Part shown: positions 50,636 through 59,737 of the stretch, piece after piece | Layout: each line of letters opens with the position of its first letter | Position numbering within the stretch: position 1 is the first letter of the stretch | Assembly (NCBI RefSeq): GCF_014205155.1 | Contig: NZ_JACHMX010000001.1 | Span: forward strand, 3,968,001 to 4,032,000 | Source of the DNA: Amycolatopsis umgeniensis | GTDB lineage: Bacteria; Actinomycetota; Actinomycetes; Mycobacteriales; Pseudonocardiaceae | Reading direction: 5' to 3' | Length of the DNA: 64,000 nucleotides | The notes under the pieces: generated by a model | What the model was told of the DNA's origin: nothing | Database searches by the model: none | What the model saw: only the letters and a program-made list of their open reading frames with translations | Made by a program: the position numbers and the translations under genes

Positions 50636-51559
50636 ATGCCAGTGGGCTCGCTTTCCCGGTTCGACGAGCGGAAACGGCGGCTGGCCGGGGTGGTGGCCAT
50701 CCCGGTCACCCCGTTCGACGCCGCCGGCGCCGTGGATCCGGAGGCCTACGGGCGGCTCGTCGAGCGGGTGATCGACGGCGGCATCGACGTCGTGACGCCG
50801 AACGGGAACACCGGCGAGTTCTACGCGCTGGACGAGGCCGAGGCGCGGCACTGCCTCGAGCTGACGGTCGAGGCAGTGACCGGGCGGGCGAGCGTGGTCG
50901 CCGGTGTCGGGCACGACGTGAGGACGGCGATCGGCGCGGCGCGGCACGCGCGGGAGGCGGGCGCCGAGCTGATCATGATCCACCAGCCGGTGCACCCGTA
51001 CGTCTCGGCGGAGGGCTGGGTCGAGTACCACCGCGCCATCGCGGCGGCGGTGCCGGAACTGGGTGTCGTGCTGTACGTGCGCGACCAGTCGATCGACGGC
51101 GGGCGGCTGGCCCGGCTCGCCGACGCCGCCCCGAACGTCATCGGGGTGAAGTACGCCGTGCCGGATCCGGTGCGCTTCGCCTCGGTGGCGCGGGACGCGG
51201 GGCTCGCTCGCTTCGTGTGGATCGCCGGGCTGGCGGAGCTGTCCGCGCCGGCTTACTTCGCCGTCGGCGCGACCGGGTTCACGTCGGGGCTGGTGAACGT
51301 CGCGCCGTCGCTCTCGCTGGAGCTGTTCCGCGCGCTGCGGGACGGTGACTTCCGCGGCGCGATGGCCCGCTGGGAACGCGTCCGGCCCTTCGAAGAGATG
51401 CGGGCCGCGGACGGGAACGCCAACAACGTGAGCGTCGTGAAAGAAGCCTTGGCACAACTGGGTTTCTGCCGCTCCGACGTACGCCCGCCGAGCCGCCAGC
51501 TGACCGGTGGCGAACGGGGCCGGGTCGCCGCGGTCCTCGAAGAATGGGGACTGCGCTAG
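50636..51559 (+). CDS. DHDPS/NAL-family aldolase or dehydratase
   Basis: A 307-residue class I aldolase-fold protein. The family GNTGEF motif (phosphate/carboxylate loop), LYVRD where the catalytic tyrosine is expected, and the Schiff-base lysine in VIGVKYA are visible. Classical DapA shows YNVP; the YVRD variant suggests a catabolic member, for example a sugar-acid aldolase or dehydratase, rather than lysine biosynthesis. The neighbouring operator-like site supports induction by substrate. The ATG has no good ribosome site and the leader may be very short; GTG at 50642 is an alternative. Confidence 0.78.
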   Translation: MPVGSLSRFDERKRRLAGVVAIPVTPFDAAGAVDPEAYGRLVERVIDGGIDVVTPNGNTGEFYALDEAEARHCLELTVEAVTGRASVVAGVGHDVRTAIGAARHAREAGAELIMIHQPVHPYVSAEGWVEYHRAIAAAVPELGVVLYVRDQSIDGGRLARLADAAPNVIGVKYAVPDPVRFASVARDAGLARFVWIAGLAELSAPAYFAVGATGFTSGLVNVAPSLSLELFRALRDGDFRGAMARWERVRPFEEMRAADGNANNVSVVKEALAQLGFCRSDVRPPSRQLTGGERGRVAAVLEEWGLR

Positions 51560-51704
51560 GGGAAAGTTTCCCTGGACGTCCTTCACTGTATGCCTGATGG
51601 TGCCGCTTTGGTGAATTGTGCCCGGTTCCCCCGCGTGCGACTCTGAGCGGAGACCGCGGCCCTGGATCGACCGACCTCACCAAACCAGAACGGTGTGATC
51701 TCCC

Positions 51705-52730
51705 ATGACCGCGACCGCACCCTTGGACCAACCCGCCAAACAGGGCAGCGACTTCGCCGAACTGTCCAAATTGGTCAAAGAAGCCGGCCTTCTCGACCGG
51801 CGGCGCGGGTACTACACGGTGAAGATCGTCTTGAACCTGCTCGCTTTCGCGGGCGGCTGGGTCGCGTTCGCACACCTCGGGGACTCCTGGTGGCAGCTGT
51901 TCCTCGCCGCTTTCTTCGCGATGATGTTCACGCAGCTGTCCTTCATCGGCCACGACGCGGGGCACAAGCAGATCTTCCGCGGCCGCAAGGCGAACGACGT
52001 CACCGGCTTCGTCCACGGTGGACTGACCGGGCTCAGCTACGGCTGGTGGATCGGCACGCACACCCGCCACCACGCCAACCCCAACCACGAGGACGAAGAC
52101 CCGGACGTCAACCTCGCCGCGCTCATCTTCACCAAGGCCCAGGGCACCGAGCGGCGTGGTTTCCTGCGCTGGATGGCGAAATACCAGGCTTTCCTGTTCT
52201 TCCCGCTGCTGTTGCTGGAGGGCCTGAACCTGCACGTGTCGAGCGTGACGGCGATCTTCCAGCGCGGTTTCAAGCGGCGGAAGCTGGAGTCGGCGCTGAT
52301 GCTCGCCCACGTCGCCGCGTACCTGACCGCGGTGTTCGTGGTTCTTTCGCCCGGGGTCGGCTTCGCCTTCATCGCCGTGCACCAAGGCCTTTGGGGCGTG
52401 TACATGGGCTGCTCGTTCGCCCCGAACCACAAGGGCATGCCGACGCTGTCGGCCGGGCACGAACTCGACTTCCTGCGCAAGCAGGTGCTCACCTCACGCA
52501 ACGTGCGCGGCGGGCCGGTCGTGGACTTCGCCCTCGGCGGGCTCAACTACCAGATCGAGCACCATCTCTTCCCGAGTATGGCGCGGCCGAACCTCAAGCA
52601 CGCTGAGGTGATCGTGCGGGAGTTCTGCGCGAAACGCCGCATCGACCACGCGCGATGCGGCTGGGCGGCGTCGTACGGACACGTGCTCCGGCATCTGCAC
52701 GAGGTCGGGGCGCCGCTGCGCGCGAGGTGA
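51705..52730 (+). CDS. membrane fatty acid desaturase
   Basis: A 341-residue integral membrane diiron desaturase. All three histidine boxes are present: GHDAGH (about 82-87), HTRHH (about 119-123) and QIEHH (about 283-287), separated by pairs of membrane helices. There is no fused cytochrome b5 domain. The QIEHH box matches front-end/linoleoyl-type acyl-lipid desaturases. It needs an external ferredoxin or reductase, not seen nearby. The start ATG is chosen at the beginning of a short cytoplasmic tail. Confidence 0.9.
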   Translation: MTATAPLDQPAKQGSDFAELSKLVKEAGLLDRRRGYYTVKIVLNLLAFAGGWVAFAHLGDSWWQLFLAAFFAMMFTQLSFIGHDAGHKQIFRGRKANDVTGFVHGGLTGLSYGWWIGTHTRHHANPNHEDEDPDVNLAALIFTKAQGTERRGFLRWMAKYQAFLFFPLLLLEGLNLHVSSVTAIFQRGFKRRKLESALMLAHVAAYLTAVFVVLSPGVGFAFIAVHQGLWGVYMGCSFAPNHKGMPTLSAGHELDFLRKQVLTSRNVRGGPVVDFALGGLNYQIEHHLFPSMARPNLKHAEVIVREFCAKRRIDHARCGWAASYGHVLRHLHEVGAPLRAR

Positions 52731-52863
52731 CCGGGGTTACTCGCGCGTTAACAACGCGTCAGCGAGACCCTCGAAGGCGTCAGGGAGATGTTGCCGGAGC
52801 GGCCGCGCCGGGCCGATCGGAGTTGTGCTGACGGAGCACTGACCGATCGACGCGGAGGTAACC

Positions 52864-54207
52864 GTGACGCTCAGCGAGCTCCTTCCCAGCCTCGGCTGCG
52901 AGGCCGCCGACCACCTCGAACCGGGGGTCTGGCCGCGGAGCACCCGGCTCGGATCCGGCGGGGAACTGCTGTTCGCCGGCGCGCCGGTTTCGCACCTCGC
53001 CGCGAGGTTCGGCACACCGGCGTACCTGCTCGACGAGGACGAGGTCCGGCAGAACGCCCGCGCGTACCGCCGGGCGCTGCCGGACGCCGAGGTGGCGTAC
53101 GCGAGCAAGGCGCTCTGCACCCGCGCGGTCCTGCGCTGGGTCGCGGAGGAAGGGCTTTCACTCGACACCTGTTCGGCGGGTGAGATCGCGGTCGCGCGGT
53201 CGGTCGGTTTCCCCGCCGAGCGGATCCTGCTGCACGGCAACGCGAAGACCCCCGAAGACCTCAAGGCCGCGTTGTCCTACGGCGTCCGCCGGATCGTGGT
53301 GGACTCACTCGACGAGATCGAACAGCTCGGGGCGCTCGCCACCGGCGCGCAGCAAGTGCTGATCCGCGTCACACCCGACGTCGCGGCCGGCACGCACGCG
53401 GCGATCACCACCGGCACCGAAGGGCAGAAGTTCGGCTTCTCGCTGCGTGAAGAGGTTCGCGACAACCTCGGCCGGGCCGTCTCCGCCGTACTCGCGCAGC
53501 CGGGGCTCCGCCTGGCCGGGCTGCACTGCCACATCGGTTCGCAGGTGTCCCGTGTGGACTTCTACGAGCAGGCCGCCCGGAAGATGATCGGGGTGCTCGT
53601 CCGGCTCCGCGAGACCCACGGCGTCACGCTGCGGGAACTGGACCTCGGCGGCGGGCACGCCGTCCGCTATCTGCCCGGCGACACGGGTTTCGACATCGAC
53701 GGTTATGTGCGTCGTCTGCGTGTCGCACTAGCCTATGAATGCACGTCACACGCCTTCCCCCCGCCGAAACTGACGATCGAACCCGGCCGCGCGATCGTCG
53801 GCCCGGCGGGTATCACCGTGTACCGGGTCTGCGCGGTGAAACGCGGTTCGCGCACCTTCGTCGCCGTCGACGGCGGGATGAGCGACAACGCTCGGCCCGC
53901 GCTCTACGGGGCGGCGTACACCGCGCGCCTGATCGGCAGGCGCAGCCGCGCGGCGAGGCGGCCGATGACGGTGGTCGGACGGCACTGCGAATCGGGCGAC
54001 GTCCTCGCGGACGGGCTCGCGCTGCCCGACGACGTCCATCCGGGCGATCTGCTGGCCGTCCCGTGCACCGGGGCATACCACCACTCGCTCGCGTCGAATT
54101 ACAACCTCGTCGGCAGGCCGCCGGTCGTCGGCGTCTCACGCGGTACCGCGACCCTGCTGGTCCGGCGCGAAACCGAGGAAGACCTGCTGAAACGCGACCT
54201 CGGCTGA
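52864..54207 (+). CDS. lysA: diaminopimelate decarboxylase-like (LysA family)
   Basis: A 447-residue PLP decarboxylase of fold type III. The Schiff-base lysine is Lys82 in YASKAL, then HGNAKT, HIGSQ, LDLGGGHAVRY and IEPGRAIV; the partner cysteine lies in RHCESGD and the substrate loop GAYHHSLASNYN near the end. The GTG start at 52864 follows GGAGGTAACC, an excellent ribosome site. It converts meso-diaminopimelate to lysine in the typical family, but actinobacteria often have a second copy for secondary metabolism; an adjacent Lrp regulator is compatible with either. Confidence 0.85.
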   Translation: MTLSELLPSLGCEAADHLEPGVWPRSTRLGSGGELLFAGAPVSHLAARFGTPAYLLDEDEVRQNARAYRRALPDAEVAYASKALCTRAVLRWVAEEGLSLDTCSAGEIAVARSVGFPAERILLHGNAKTPEDLKAALSYGVRRIVVDSLDEIEQLGALATGAQQVLIRVTPDVAAGTHAAITTGTEGQKFGFSLREEVRDNLGRAVSAVLAQPGLRLAGLHCHIGSQVSRVDFYEQAARKMIGVLVRLRETHGVTLRELDLGGGHAVRYLPGDTGFDIDGYVRRLRVALAYECTSHAFPPPKLTIEPGRAIVGPAGITVYRVCAVKRGSRTFVAVDGGMSDNARPALYGAAYTARLIGRRSRAARRPMTVVGRHCESGDVLADGLALPDDVHPGDLLAVPCTGAYHHSLASNYNLVGRPPVVGVSRGTATLLVRRETEEDLLKRDLG

Positions 54208-54375
54208 CTCGCCTTCCGAAAACCTCGGCGCCCTCCCTGTCGCGCGACAGAATCCTTCGCACGACGGCTTCGAGAAAGAGAATCGCGACAAACAACTTAA
54301 CGGCGGTAGCATTCTAGACATTGATCGATACGCTGCGCGACAAGAATCGCATGCCGAAACAAAGGGAGGGACGGC

Positions 54376-54870
54376 ATGGGTGACGAACCACGCGCGCAGA
54401 TGGAGCAGCGCACACCTAGAGGTTTGGACAATACCGATCGCACTCTGATCGCTCTACTGCAAGTCGACGGGCGGGCCTCGTTCACGGCACTGGCCAAGGC
54501 CGTCGGTCTGTCGGAGGGCGCCGTACGGCAGCGCGTCCAACGACTGTTGCGGGACGAGACGATGCAGATAGTCGCGGTCACGGATCCGGCGAACGTCGGG
54601 CTCGGCCGTCAGGCGATGGTCGGGATCAGAGTCCAAGGCGATCCGCGAGCTGTCTCCGACCAGCTCTCCGGATTGCCGGACGTCCATTACGTCGTGCTCA
54701 CGGCAGGTAGCTTCGACTTGCTCGCCGAGGTCGCCTGCCGCGACGACGAACATCTGTTGAGTGTGCTGAACGACGACATCCGGCCCATCCCGGGTGTCAT
54801 CAGCACCGAGACGTTGGTCTACTTGAAACTCGCAAAACAGACATATGCCTGGGGCAACCTGACTCGGTAG
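54376..54870 (+). CDS. Lrp/AsnC-family regulator
   Basis: A 164-residue regulator with N-terminal HTH (LDNTDRTLIALLQVDGRAS, then KAVGLSEGAVRQRVQRLL) and C-terminal RAM/AsnC ligand domain ending in LVYLKLAKQTYAW. Such proteins sense amino acids and often control nearby amino-acid genes, here possibly the LysA-like gene 168 bp upstream. The upstream gap is AT-richer than its surroundings, consistent with a promoter region. Confidence 0.9.
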   Translation: MGDEPRAQMEQRTPRGLDNTDRTLIALLQVDGRASFTALAKAVGLSEGAVRQRVQRLLRDETMQIVAVTDPANVGLGRQAMVGIRVQGDPRAVSDQLSGLPDVHYVVLTAGSFDLLAEVACRDDEHLLSVLNDDIRPIPGVISTETLVYLKLAKQTYAWGNLTR

Positions 54871-54882
54871 CCCCGGTGGGGG

Positions 54883-54928
54883 GTCGTGAGTGTTTCGGGT
54901 GATCCGAACAACCCAAAGCACTCACGAC
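54883..54928. terminator. hairpin with GTCGTGAGTG arms, family 3
   Basis: Outer arms GTCGTGAGTG (54883-54892) and CACTCACGAC (54919-54928) pair perfectly, and an inner TTTCGGGT/ACCCAAAG pair extends the stem with mismatches. It lies between the convergent Lrp and helD genes. Confidence 0.65.
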
Positions 54929-54941
54929 ACCTTGGCACCCC

Positions 54942-57146
54942 CTAGACACAGCGCAGATACGCGTCCGGAGTCCGCCGCCCGGAATCAAGACCGCGGAGGA
55001 CCTTCGGCAACACCCCGCGATACAAGACCCCGAGCCGTTGCGTCGCCCGCGTCAGCGCGACGTACAGTTCCGCCTCACCGCTCGGGCCTTCCGCCAGGAT
55101 CCGCTCCGGCTCCACCACCAGGACGGCGTCGTACTCCAGGCCTTTGGCCGCGGACGGCGCGATCGCTCCCGGCACCCCCGGCGGCCCGATGACCACCGCC
55201 GTCCCCTCGCGCCCCGATTCCTCGCGGGTGAACTCCGCGACGGCCTCCGCTATGTCCACTTCGGACAGTCGGCGGGCCCACGGCCGCACACCGCACGAAC
55301 GCACCGACTCCGGCGGCACGACACCCGGGGCGAAGCTCGCCAGCAGCGAAGCCGCCACCGCCATGATCTCCGACGGCGTCCGGTAGTTGACGGTCAGCTT
55401 CCGGTACACCCAGCGGTCGGCGACGTACCGGGAGAGCATCGCGTCCCAAGACCGCGCACCGGACGGCGAACGACGCTGCGCCAGATCCCCGACCACGGTG
55501 AAAGACCGGCTCGGGCAGCGCCGCATCAGCACCCGCCAGTCCATTTCGGACAGTTCCTGCGCCTCGTCGACCACGACATGGCCATAGGTCCATTCCCGGT
55601 CGGCGGCGGCACGTTCGGCCAGATCCCGATCGTCGCGTTTGGCGAAACGCTCCGCCAGGTCCTCGGCTTTCACCACGTCCGTCGGCCGGAGCGCGAACTC
55701 GTAGTCGTCGTGATCCTCCTCGACCTCGATCAGTTCCAGCACCCGCTCGGCGTATTCCTTCCGTGCCAGCTGCCGCCGCTCTTCGGCCCGACGCTCGGCG
55801 GTGCCGTCCCAGCCGAGCAGCTCGACGGCTTCGTCCAGCAGCGGCACGTCCGACACCGTCCACGCGGACGCGTCCTCGCGGAACAGCGCCGGATCGGCCC
55901 CGGCCGCCCGCAACCGCTCCGGCGAGGCGTAGAGGTCGGCGAGCAGCCGCTGCGGTGTCAGCACCGGCCAGAGGCGATCGAGCACCGCGCCGAGCCCCAA
56001 GCTGCCTTCCAGATCGTGTCGGAGGTTCTTCAGCATCTCCGGACGGGTGTGCCCGTCGTCCTTCGGCAGCCAACCCGTCCCGATCCGGTCGACAGCGCGT
56101 GTGGCGAGTGCGAAGACCACCTCGCGTTCGAAGACGGCCTTCGCCTCGTTGTGCAGGAGGCCGCTGTCCCTGGCCACCTCGCGCGCGGCCGCCGCGACCT
56201 CGGCGTCGAGCGGCACGGTGACGCCGTCGAGCTCGATCGGCTCCGGCTCGGACGGCAGTTCCTGCCGATCCCGCACCGCCGCCTCGAGCACGTCCACGAT
56301 CGCCAGTGAACCCTTGAGCCGCTGGACCGCCGGCGGATCCTCGCGTTCGGTCCGCAGCCCGGCGACGAGACCGCCCGGCGTCGCGAACACGGCGCTCGTC
56401 TCGCCGAGCGACGGCAGGACACGGCCGATGTGGTCGAGGAAGCCGCTGCTCGGCCCGACGACGAGCACGCCGCGGCGTTCCATGCGCTCCCGCTTCGTGT
56501 ACAGCAGATACGCCACCCGGTGCAGCGCCACCGCCGTCTTGCCGGTGCCGGGGCCGCCCTCCACGACGACGACGCCCGCGTGGTCGAGGCGGATGACCTC
56601 GTCCTGCTCGGCCTGGATGGTCGCGACGATGTCCCGCATCCCCTCGCCACGTGGCGCGTTGACCGCGGCCAGCAGCGCGACGTCACCCCGTTCCCCCGCC
56701 GATTCCGGACGGCCGAAGACCTCGTCGGTGAAATCGAGGACCCGGCGGCCGAGGGTGCGGAACTGACGACGTCGAGACATTCCTTCGGGGGACGCGCCCG
56801 TCGCGCAGTAGAACGCGCGCGACGCCGGTGCCCGCCAATCCAGCACCAAAGGTTCGTAGTCGTTCCCTTCGTCGAAAAGGCCGATCCGGCCGACGTACGT
56901 CCGCCCGCCCGAAAGGGCGTCCAAACGGCCGAAACAAAGGCCTTCGTCGGCGATCCTCAGCCTGGCCATCTCGCGGGATTTCGTGCTGACGGAGACTTCC
57001 CTGTCGGAGAGCGCGAAGCCTTCTCCCCGCAGGGCACCGGCATACGCCTCACCGACCCGCGTGCGCTCGGTGTCCAGCCGCTCGTAGAGCGACTCGATGT
57101 ACTCCCGTTCGGACCGCAATTCCTCGTCGTACCCCTGATTTGACAA
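54942..57146 (-). CDS. helD: HelD-type superfamily 1 ATPase, RNA polymerase recycling factor
   Basis: A 734-residue UvrD/Rep-like protein. The N-terminus (about 1-75) is a long coiled coil (YDEELRSEREYIESLYERLDTERTRVGEAYAG), the part that HelD inserts into the RNA polymerase secondary channel. Walker A GGPGTGKTAVALHRVA is near residue 200, the Walker B VVVDEAQELSEMDW near 530, and LYVALTRATQRLGVLYRG is the final helicase motif. Actinobacterial HelD releases stalled polymerase from DNA, and the HelR subclass protects it from rifamycins. Subclass cannot be settled here. An unusual hairpin lies in the upstream gap. Confidence 0.87.
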   Translation of the reverse strand: MSNQGYDEELRSEREYIESLYERLDTERTRVGEAYAGALRGEGFALSDREVSVSTKSREMARLRIADEGLCFGRLDALSGGRTYVGRIGLFDEGNDYEPLVLDWRAPASRAFYCATGASPEGMSRRRQFRTLGRRVLDFTDEVFGRPESAGERGDVALLAAVNAPRGEGMRDIVATIQAEQDEVIRLDHAGVVVVEGGPGTGKTAVALHRVAYLLYTKRERMERRGVLVVGPSSGFLDHIGRVLPSLGETSAVFATPGGLVAGLRTEREDPPAVQRLKGSLAIVDVLEAAVRDRQELPSEPEPIELDGVTVPLDAEVAAAAREVARDSGLLHNEAKAVFEREVVFALATRAVDRIGTGWLPKDDGHTRPEMLKNLRHDLEGSLGLGAVLDRLWPVLTPQRLLADLYASPERLRAAGADPALFREDASAWTVSDVPLLDEAVELLGWDGTAERRAEERRQLARKEYAERVLELIEVEEDHDDYEFALRPTDVVKAEDLAERFAKRDDRDLAERAAADREWTYGHVVVDEAQELSEMDWRVLMRRCPSRSFTVVGDLAQRRSPSGARSWDAMLSRYVADRWVYRKLTVNYRTPSEIMAVAASLLASFAPGVVPPESVRSCGVRPWARRLSEVDIAEAVAEFTREESGREGTAVVIGPPGVPGAIAPSAAKGLEYDAVLVVEPERILAEGPSGEAELYVALTRATQRLGVLYRGVLPKVLRGLDSGRRTPDAYLRCV

Positions 57147-57323
57147 GTTCCCCTCACAGCGGTTAGACTACTTGAGTATTCGGCGTTCCAATCAGCATTC
57201 TCGATTGGGCGCCGATTTTTTATTGTCCACCACTTGTCAAGAGGGACCCGGTATTCCTCCGGAAACGATCGTGCGCGATAATGGGGACCGCGGCCCGCCA
57301 TTACCGCGCACGATTCGCGCCAC
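57147..57323. promoter_or_regulatory. AT-rich helD leader with terminator-like hairpin
   Basis: The 177-bp gap before helD is markedly AT-richer than its surroundings. A hairpin (TCGGC-CCAATC arms at 57180-57193 and 57203-57215, loop about 9 nt) is followed on the plus strand by TTTTTTATTG, the form of an intrinsic terminator that would act on antisense transcription. On the helD strand a TTGACA hexamer lies at 57240-57235. The promoter and the hairpin purpose are unproven. Confidence 0.45.
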
Positions 57324-59147
57324 TCAGCCGAGCATGAACTCGCGCGGGTCGAGAGCCCGCCCCACCACCCGGACGTCGCCGAGCCAGCCGTGGAACGCCT
57401 GCTCGACGATCGAGTCGTAGGCGTAGGCACCGATCAGCCAAGAGCCACCGGGATTCGCGATCCCCGCCGCCGCCGTCTTCGGGTTCCGCAGCACCGGGCA
57501 CCCGTCGACGTAGAGCATCGTGCGCCTGCCGTCGTTGACGGCGGCGACATGGATCCATTCCTTCAGTGTCAGCTCGTGGCCCCAGCAGGTGGAGATCCCG
57601 TTCTGGTTCACCGGGAACACCGCCCACTGGAACGCGGCACCGTCCGAAAGGGACAGGGTGGCCGAAGGCTCGCCGGGATCGTCACCGGTCTTGCCCGCCT
57701 TGCCGCCGGAACCCTGCCTGCCGAAGATCGCGGCCCAGGAATGCTTGCCGTCCTTGAAATCCTCGGGCAGTTTCACGAACGCCTCGACGGTGTAGCCGCG
57801 CGCGAACGTCTCCGTGTTCATCGGCGCGGAGTCCGCCGTGCGCAGATACGCGCCGCGAGCCGGTTTCTTGCCGCCGTCGAACCGGAGACTCGACCTCGAG
57901 GGCTGCCGTCCGGAGAACTCACCGGAGAAGCGCAGCGTTTCGGCGGCGCTGCCGGGCAGGGTCACGCGGACCAGGTCGTTCCCCCTGCCGGACAGGTCAC
58001 GGACACCATCGACAGCGCTGACGGGCGCGCCGTCACGGCCTTCGAACCGCCAGTACGCCACGGTCCCCCGGATCAGCTGCCGTTCGGCGGGCCGCGCGGG
58101 CGGGACCGCGACGGGGGCGAAACCGGCGAACCTCGTGTCGAAATCGACCTCCAGGCTGAAGTAGTCCGCCGGGCCGGTGCGTTCGATCTCCTGCCGCTGC
58201 AACTCGTTCAGCCGCGGCGCCTGATCGGCGAGCCACGGCGAGACCGTGCGGACGTCGATCACGTTCCGCGTGAGGTCGAACCGGTAGAGCCGGATCATCG
58301 CGCTGCCGCCGTAGTAGCGGTCCTGGTAGTTGGTGATGTGCAGGTGGACGTCGTTGCCCGCCTTGTTGCGTTTCACCGCGCGGCCAGGCGGCCAGTAGTG
58401 GCCGTTGAGCGTCAGGAAGATCTGGTCGTTCCCGTCGATCAGCTCGTCCCACACCTTCTGCCCGAACTCGGAAAGCCGAGCCTGACCGGCCTCGTCGGCC
58501 CATACCAATTCATGGATGGTCAGGATCGCCGGGAGCCGCGGGTTCCGCGCGAGGATCGACCGCGCCCATTCCAGCCCGCCCGCCGACGGCCGCCAGTCGA
58601 GCGCGAGCAGCAGCCACTCGCGTCCACCCGCGCGGAACACGTGGTGGCTGTTGTAGCCGTCCGGGCTCGCGCCGCGGAAGGTCCGCGAACCCCGTTGCCG
58701 CCGCGGGCCGAACGCGTCGAGGTACGGCGTGCGGCCGCGCTGGTCGTCGGTCGAGGACTCGATGTCGTGGTTGCCCGCCAGCGTGCTGTACGGGAACCGG
58801 CGCCGGTCGAGATGCTGGAAAGACCGGCTGATCTGGTCGAACTCGCCCTGCTGCCCGTTCTCGGTGAGATCGCCGAGATGCGCCAGGAACACGATGTTCT
58901 CGTCGCCGCCGGTGACGTACCGCAGCGTGGCGTCCAGTGGCGCGGGATCGCCGCGGTCGGCGTCGAAGAGGTACTGGGTGTCGGGCAGGACAGCGAGGGT
59001 GAAGCAAGCGTCTTCGGCGTCGGGGCCGTGATGGCCGAAGGACGCGGAAGCCGCCGGGGCACCGAGCGTGGGCAACGCGGACACCGCCGCACCGGCGCCG
59101 AGCAGGCCCGCACCGCGCAGGAAGGTCCGTCTGGAGGAGTCGTTCAC
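57324..59147 (-). CDS. Tat-exported metallophosphoesterase with LamG-like C-terminus
   Basis: A 607-residue exported protein. The N-terminus has the twin-arginine motif SSRRTFLRGAG followed by a hydrophobic core, so it is exported folded. The calcineurin-like domain (about 45-300) shows LPDTQY, HLGDLTEN, LAGNHD and the later NGHYW segment, all metal ligands. The C-terminal third (about 390-600) is a concanavalin/LamG-like domain (GYTVEAFVKLP, EWIHVAAVNDGRRTMLYVDG). GTG 59147 starts the signal. It may hydrolyse extracellular phosphodiesters; the substrate is unknown. Confidence 0.87.
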   Translation of the reverse strand: MNDSSRRTFLRGAGLLGAGAAVSALPTLGAPAASASFGHHGPDAEDACFTLAVLPDTQYLFDADRGDPAPLDATLRYVTGGDENIVFLAHLGDLTENGQQGEFDQISRSFQHLDRRRFPYSTLAGNHDIESSTDDQRGRTPYLDAFGPRRQRGSRTFRGASPDGYNSHHVFRAGGREWLLLALDWRPSAGGLEWARSILARNPRLPAILTIHELVWADEAGQARLSEFGQKVWDELIDGNDQIFLTLNGHYWPPGRAVKRNKAGNDVHLHITNYQDRYYGGSAMIRLYRFDLTRNVIDVRTVSPWLADQAPRLNELQRQEIERTGPADYFSLEVDFDTRFAGFAPVAVPPARPAERQLIRGTVAYWRFEGRDGAPVSAVDGVRDLSGRGNDLVRVTLPGSAAETLRFSGEFSGRQPSRSSLRFDGGKKPARGAYLRTADSAPMNTETFARGYTVEAFVKLPEDFKDGKHSWAAIFGRQGSGGKAGKTGDDPGEPSATLSLSDGAAFQWAVFPVNQNGISTCWGHELTLKEWIHVAAVNDGRRTMLYVDGCPVLRNPKTAAAGIANPGGSWLIGAYAYDSIVEQAFHGWLGDVRVVGRALDPREFMLG

Positions 59148-59224
59148 GGCCGCAACCTACGGTCGCGGAGGCAACGCGTCCCGAACCGCGGATGAACACT
59201 TGCTCCGCTCGGTAGCTTCGTCAC

Positions 59225-59725
59225 ATGGGGAACGTCAAACGCTGGCCCGTGCTCACCGGGGTCGGTGTGGTGGTGGCCGCGGCCACCTGGTGGATCGTGG
59301 ACGAGATGCCGACGGTGGACGAAACCGTCGCCAGGGAAGCGCTGCCGCCGATCGACGAGCATCTGCGCGCGAACTCGGGTTCCGGCGGCGCCGAAATCCG
59401 CTGGGTGTGCACGCAGAAGGTGATCGAGACCCGCCCGGACGGCGATCAGGTCAAGATCGGCCTGGTCGCGAACTGCGACGAGGTCGCCAAGGAAGGCGAC
59501 GGACTCGTCACGCTCGGCGGATTCCGCCGTCAGCCGATGGTCTACCGCGTCGAACGCACTCCCGGTGGGTACCGGGTGCTCGACCGGAGGGTCGCGGAGG
59601 ACGGCGCGGGCTACTCGCGTTCGGTCAAGGCGATGTTCTCGTGGGTCGGTGCCCGCCGGGTGATCGACGGCGCGAGCCCGGACGACCCGGGGACGGTGTC
59701 GCGGGCCGCGTTCGGCCTGCCGTAG
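59225..59725 (+). CDS. membrane-anchored protein of unknown function
   Basis: A 166-residue protein with one N-terminal membrane helix (about residues 8-24) and an outer domain with two cysteines (VCTQKV, ANCDEV). The domain has alternating strands (PMVYRVERTPGGYRVLDRRV). It is divergent from the phosphoesterase gene by 77 bp. I recognise no family. Confidence 0.68.
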   Translation: MGNVKRWPVLTGVGVVVAAATWWIVDEMPTVDETVAREALPPIDEHLRANSGSGGAEIRWVCTQKVIETRPDGDQVKIGLVANCDEVAKEGDGLVTLGGFRRQPMVYRVERTPGGYRVLDRRVAEDGAGYSRSVKAMFSWVGARRVIDGASPDDPGTVSRAAFGLP

Positions 59726-59737
59726 GACACGCCGTGA

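Noticed and set aside
57147..57323. Rifamycin-associated element upstream of helD
   Set aside because: I searched by eye for the GC-rich 19-bp inverted repeat and found only the CCAATC hairpin, which is different.
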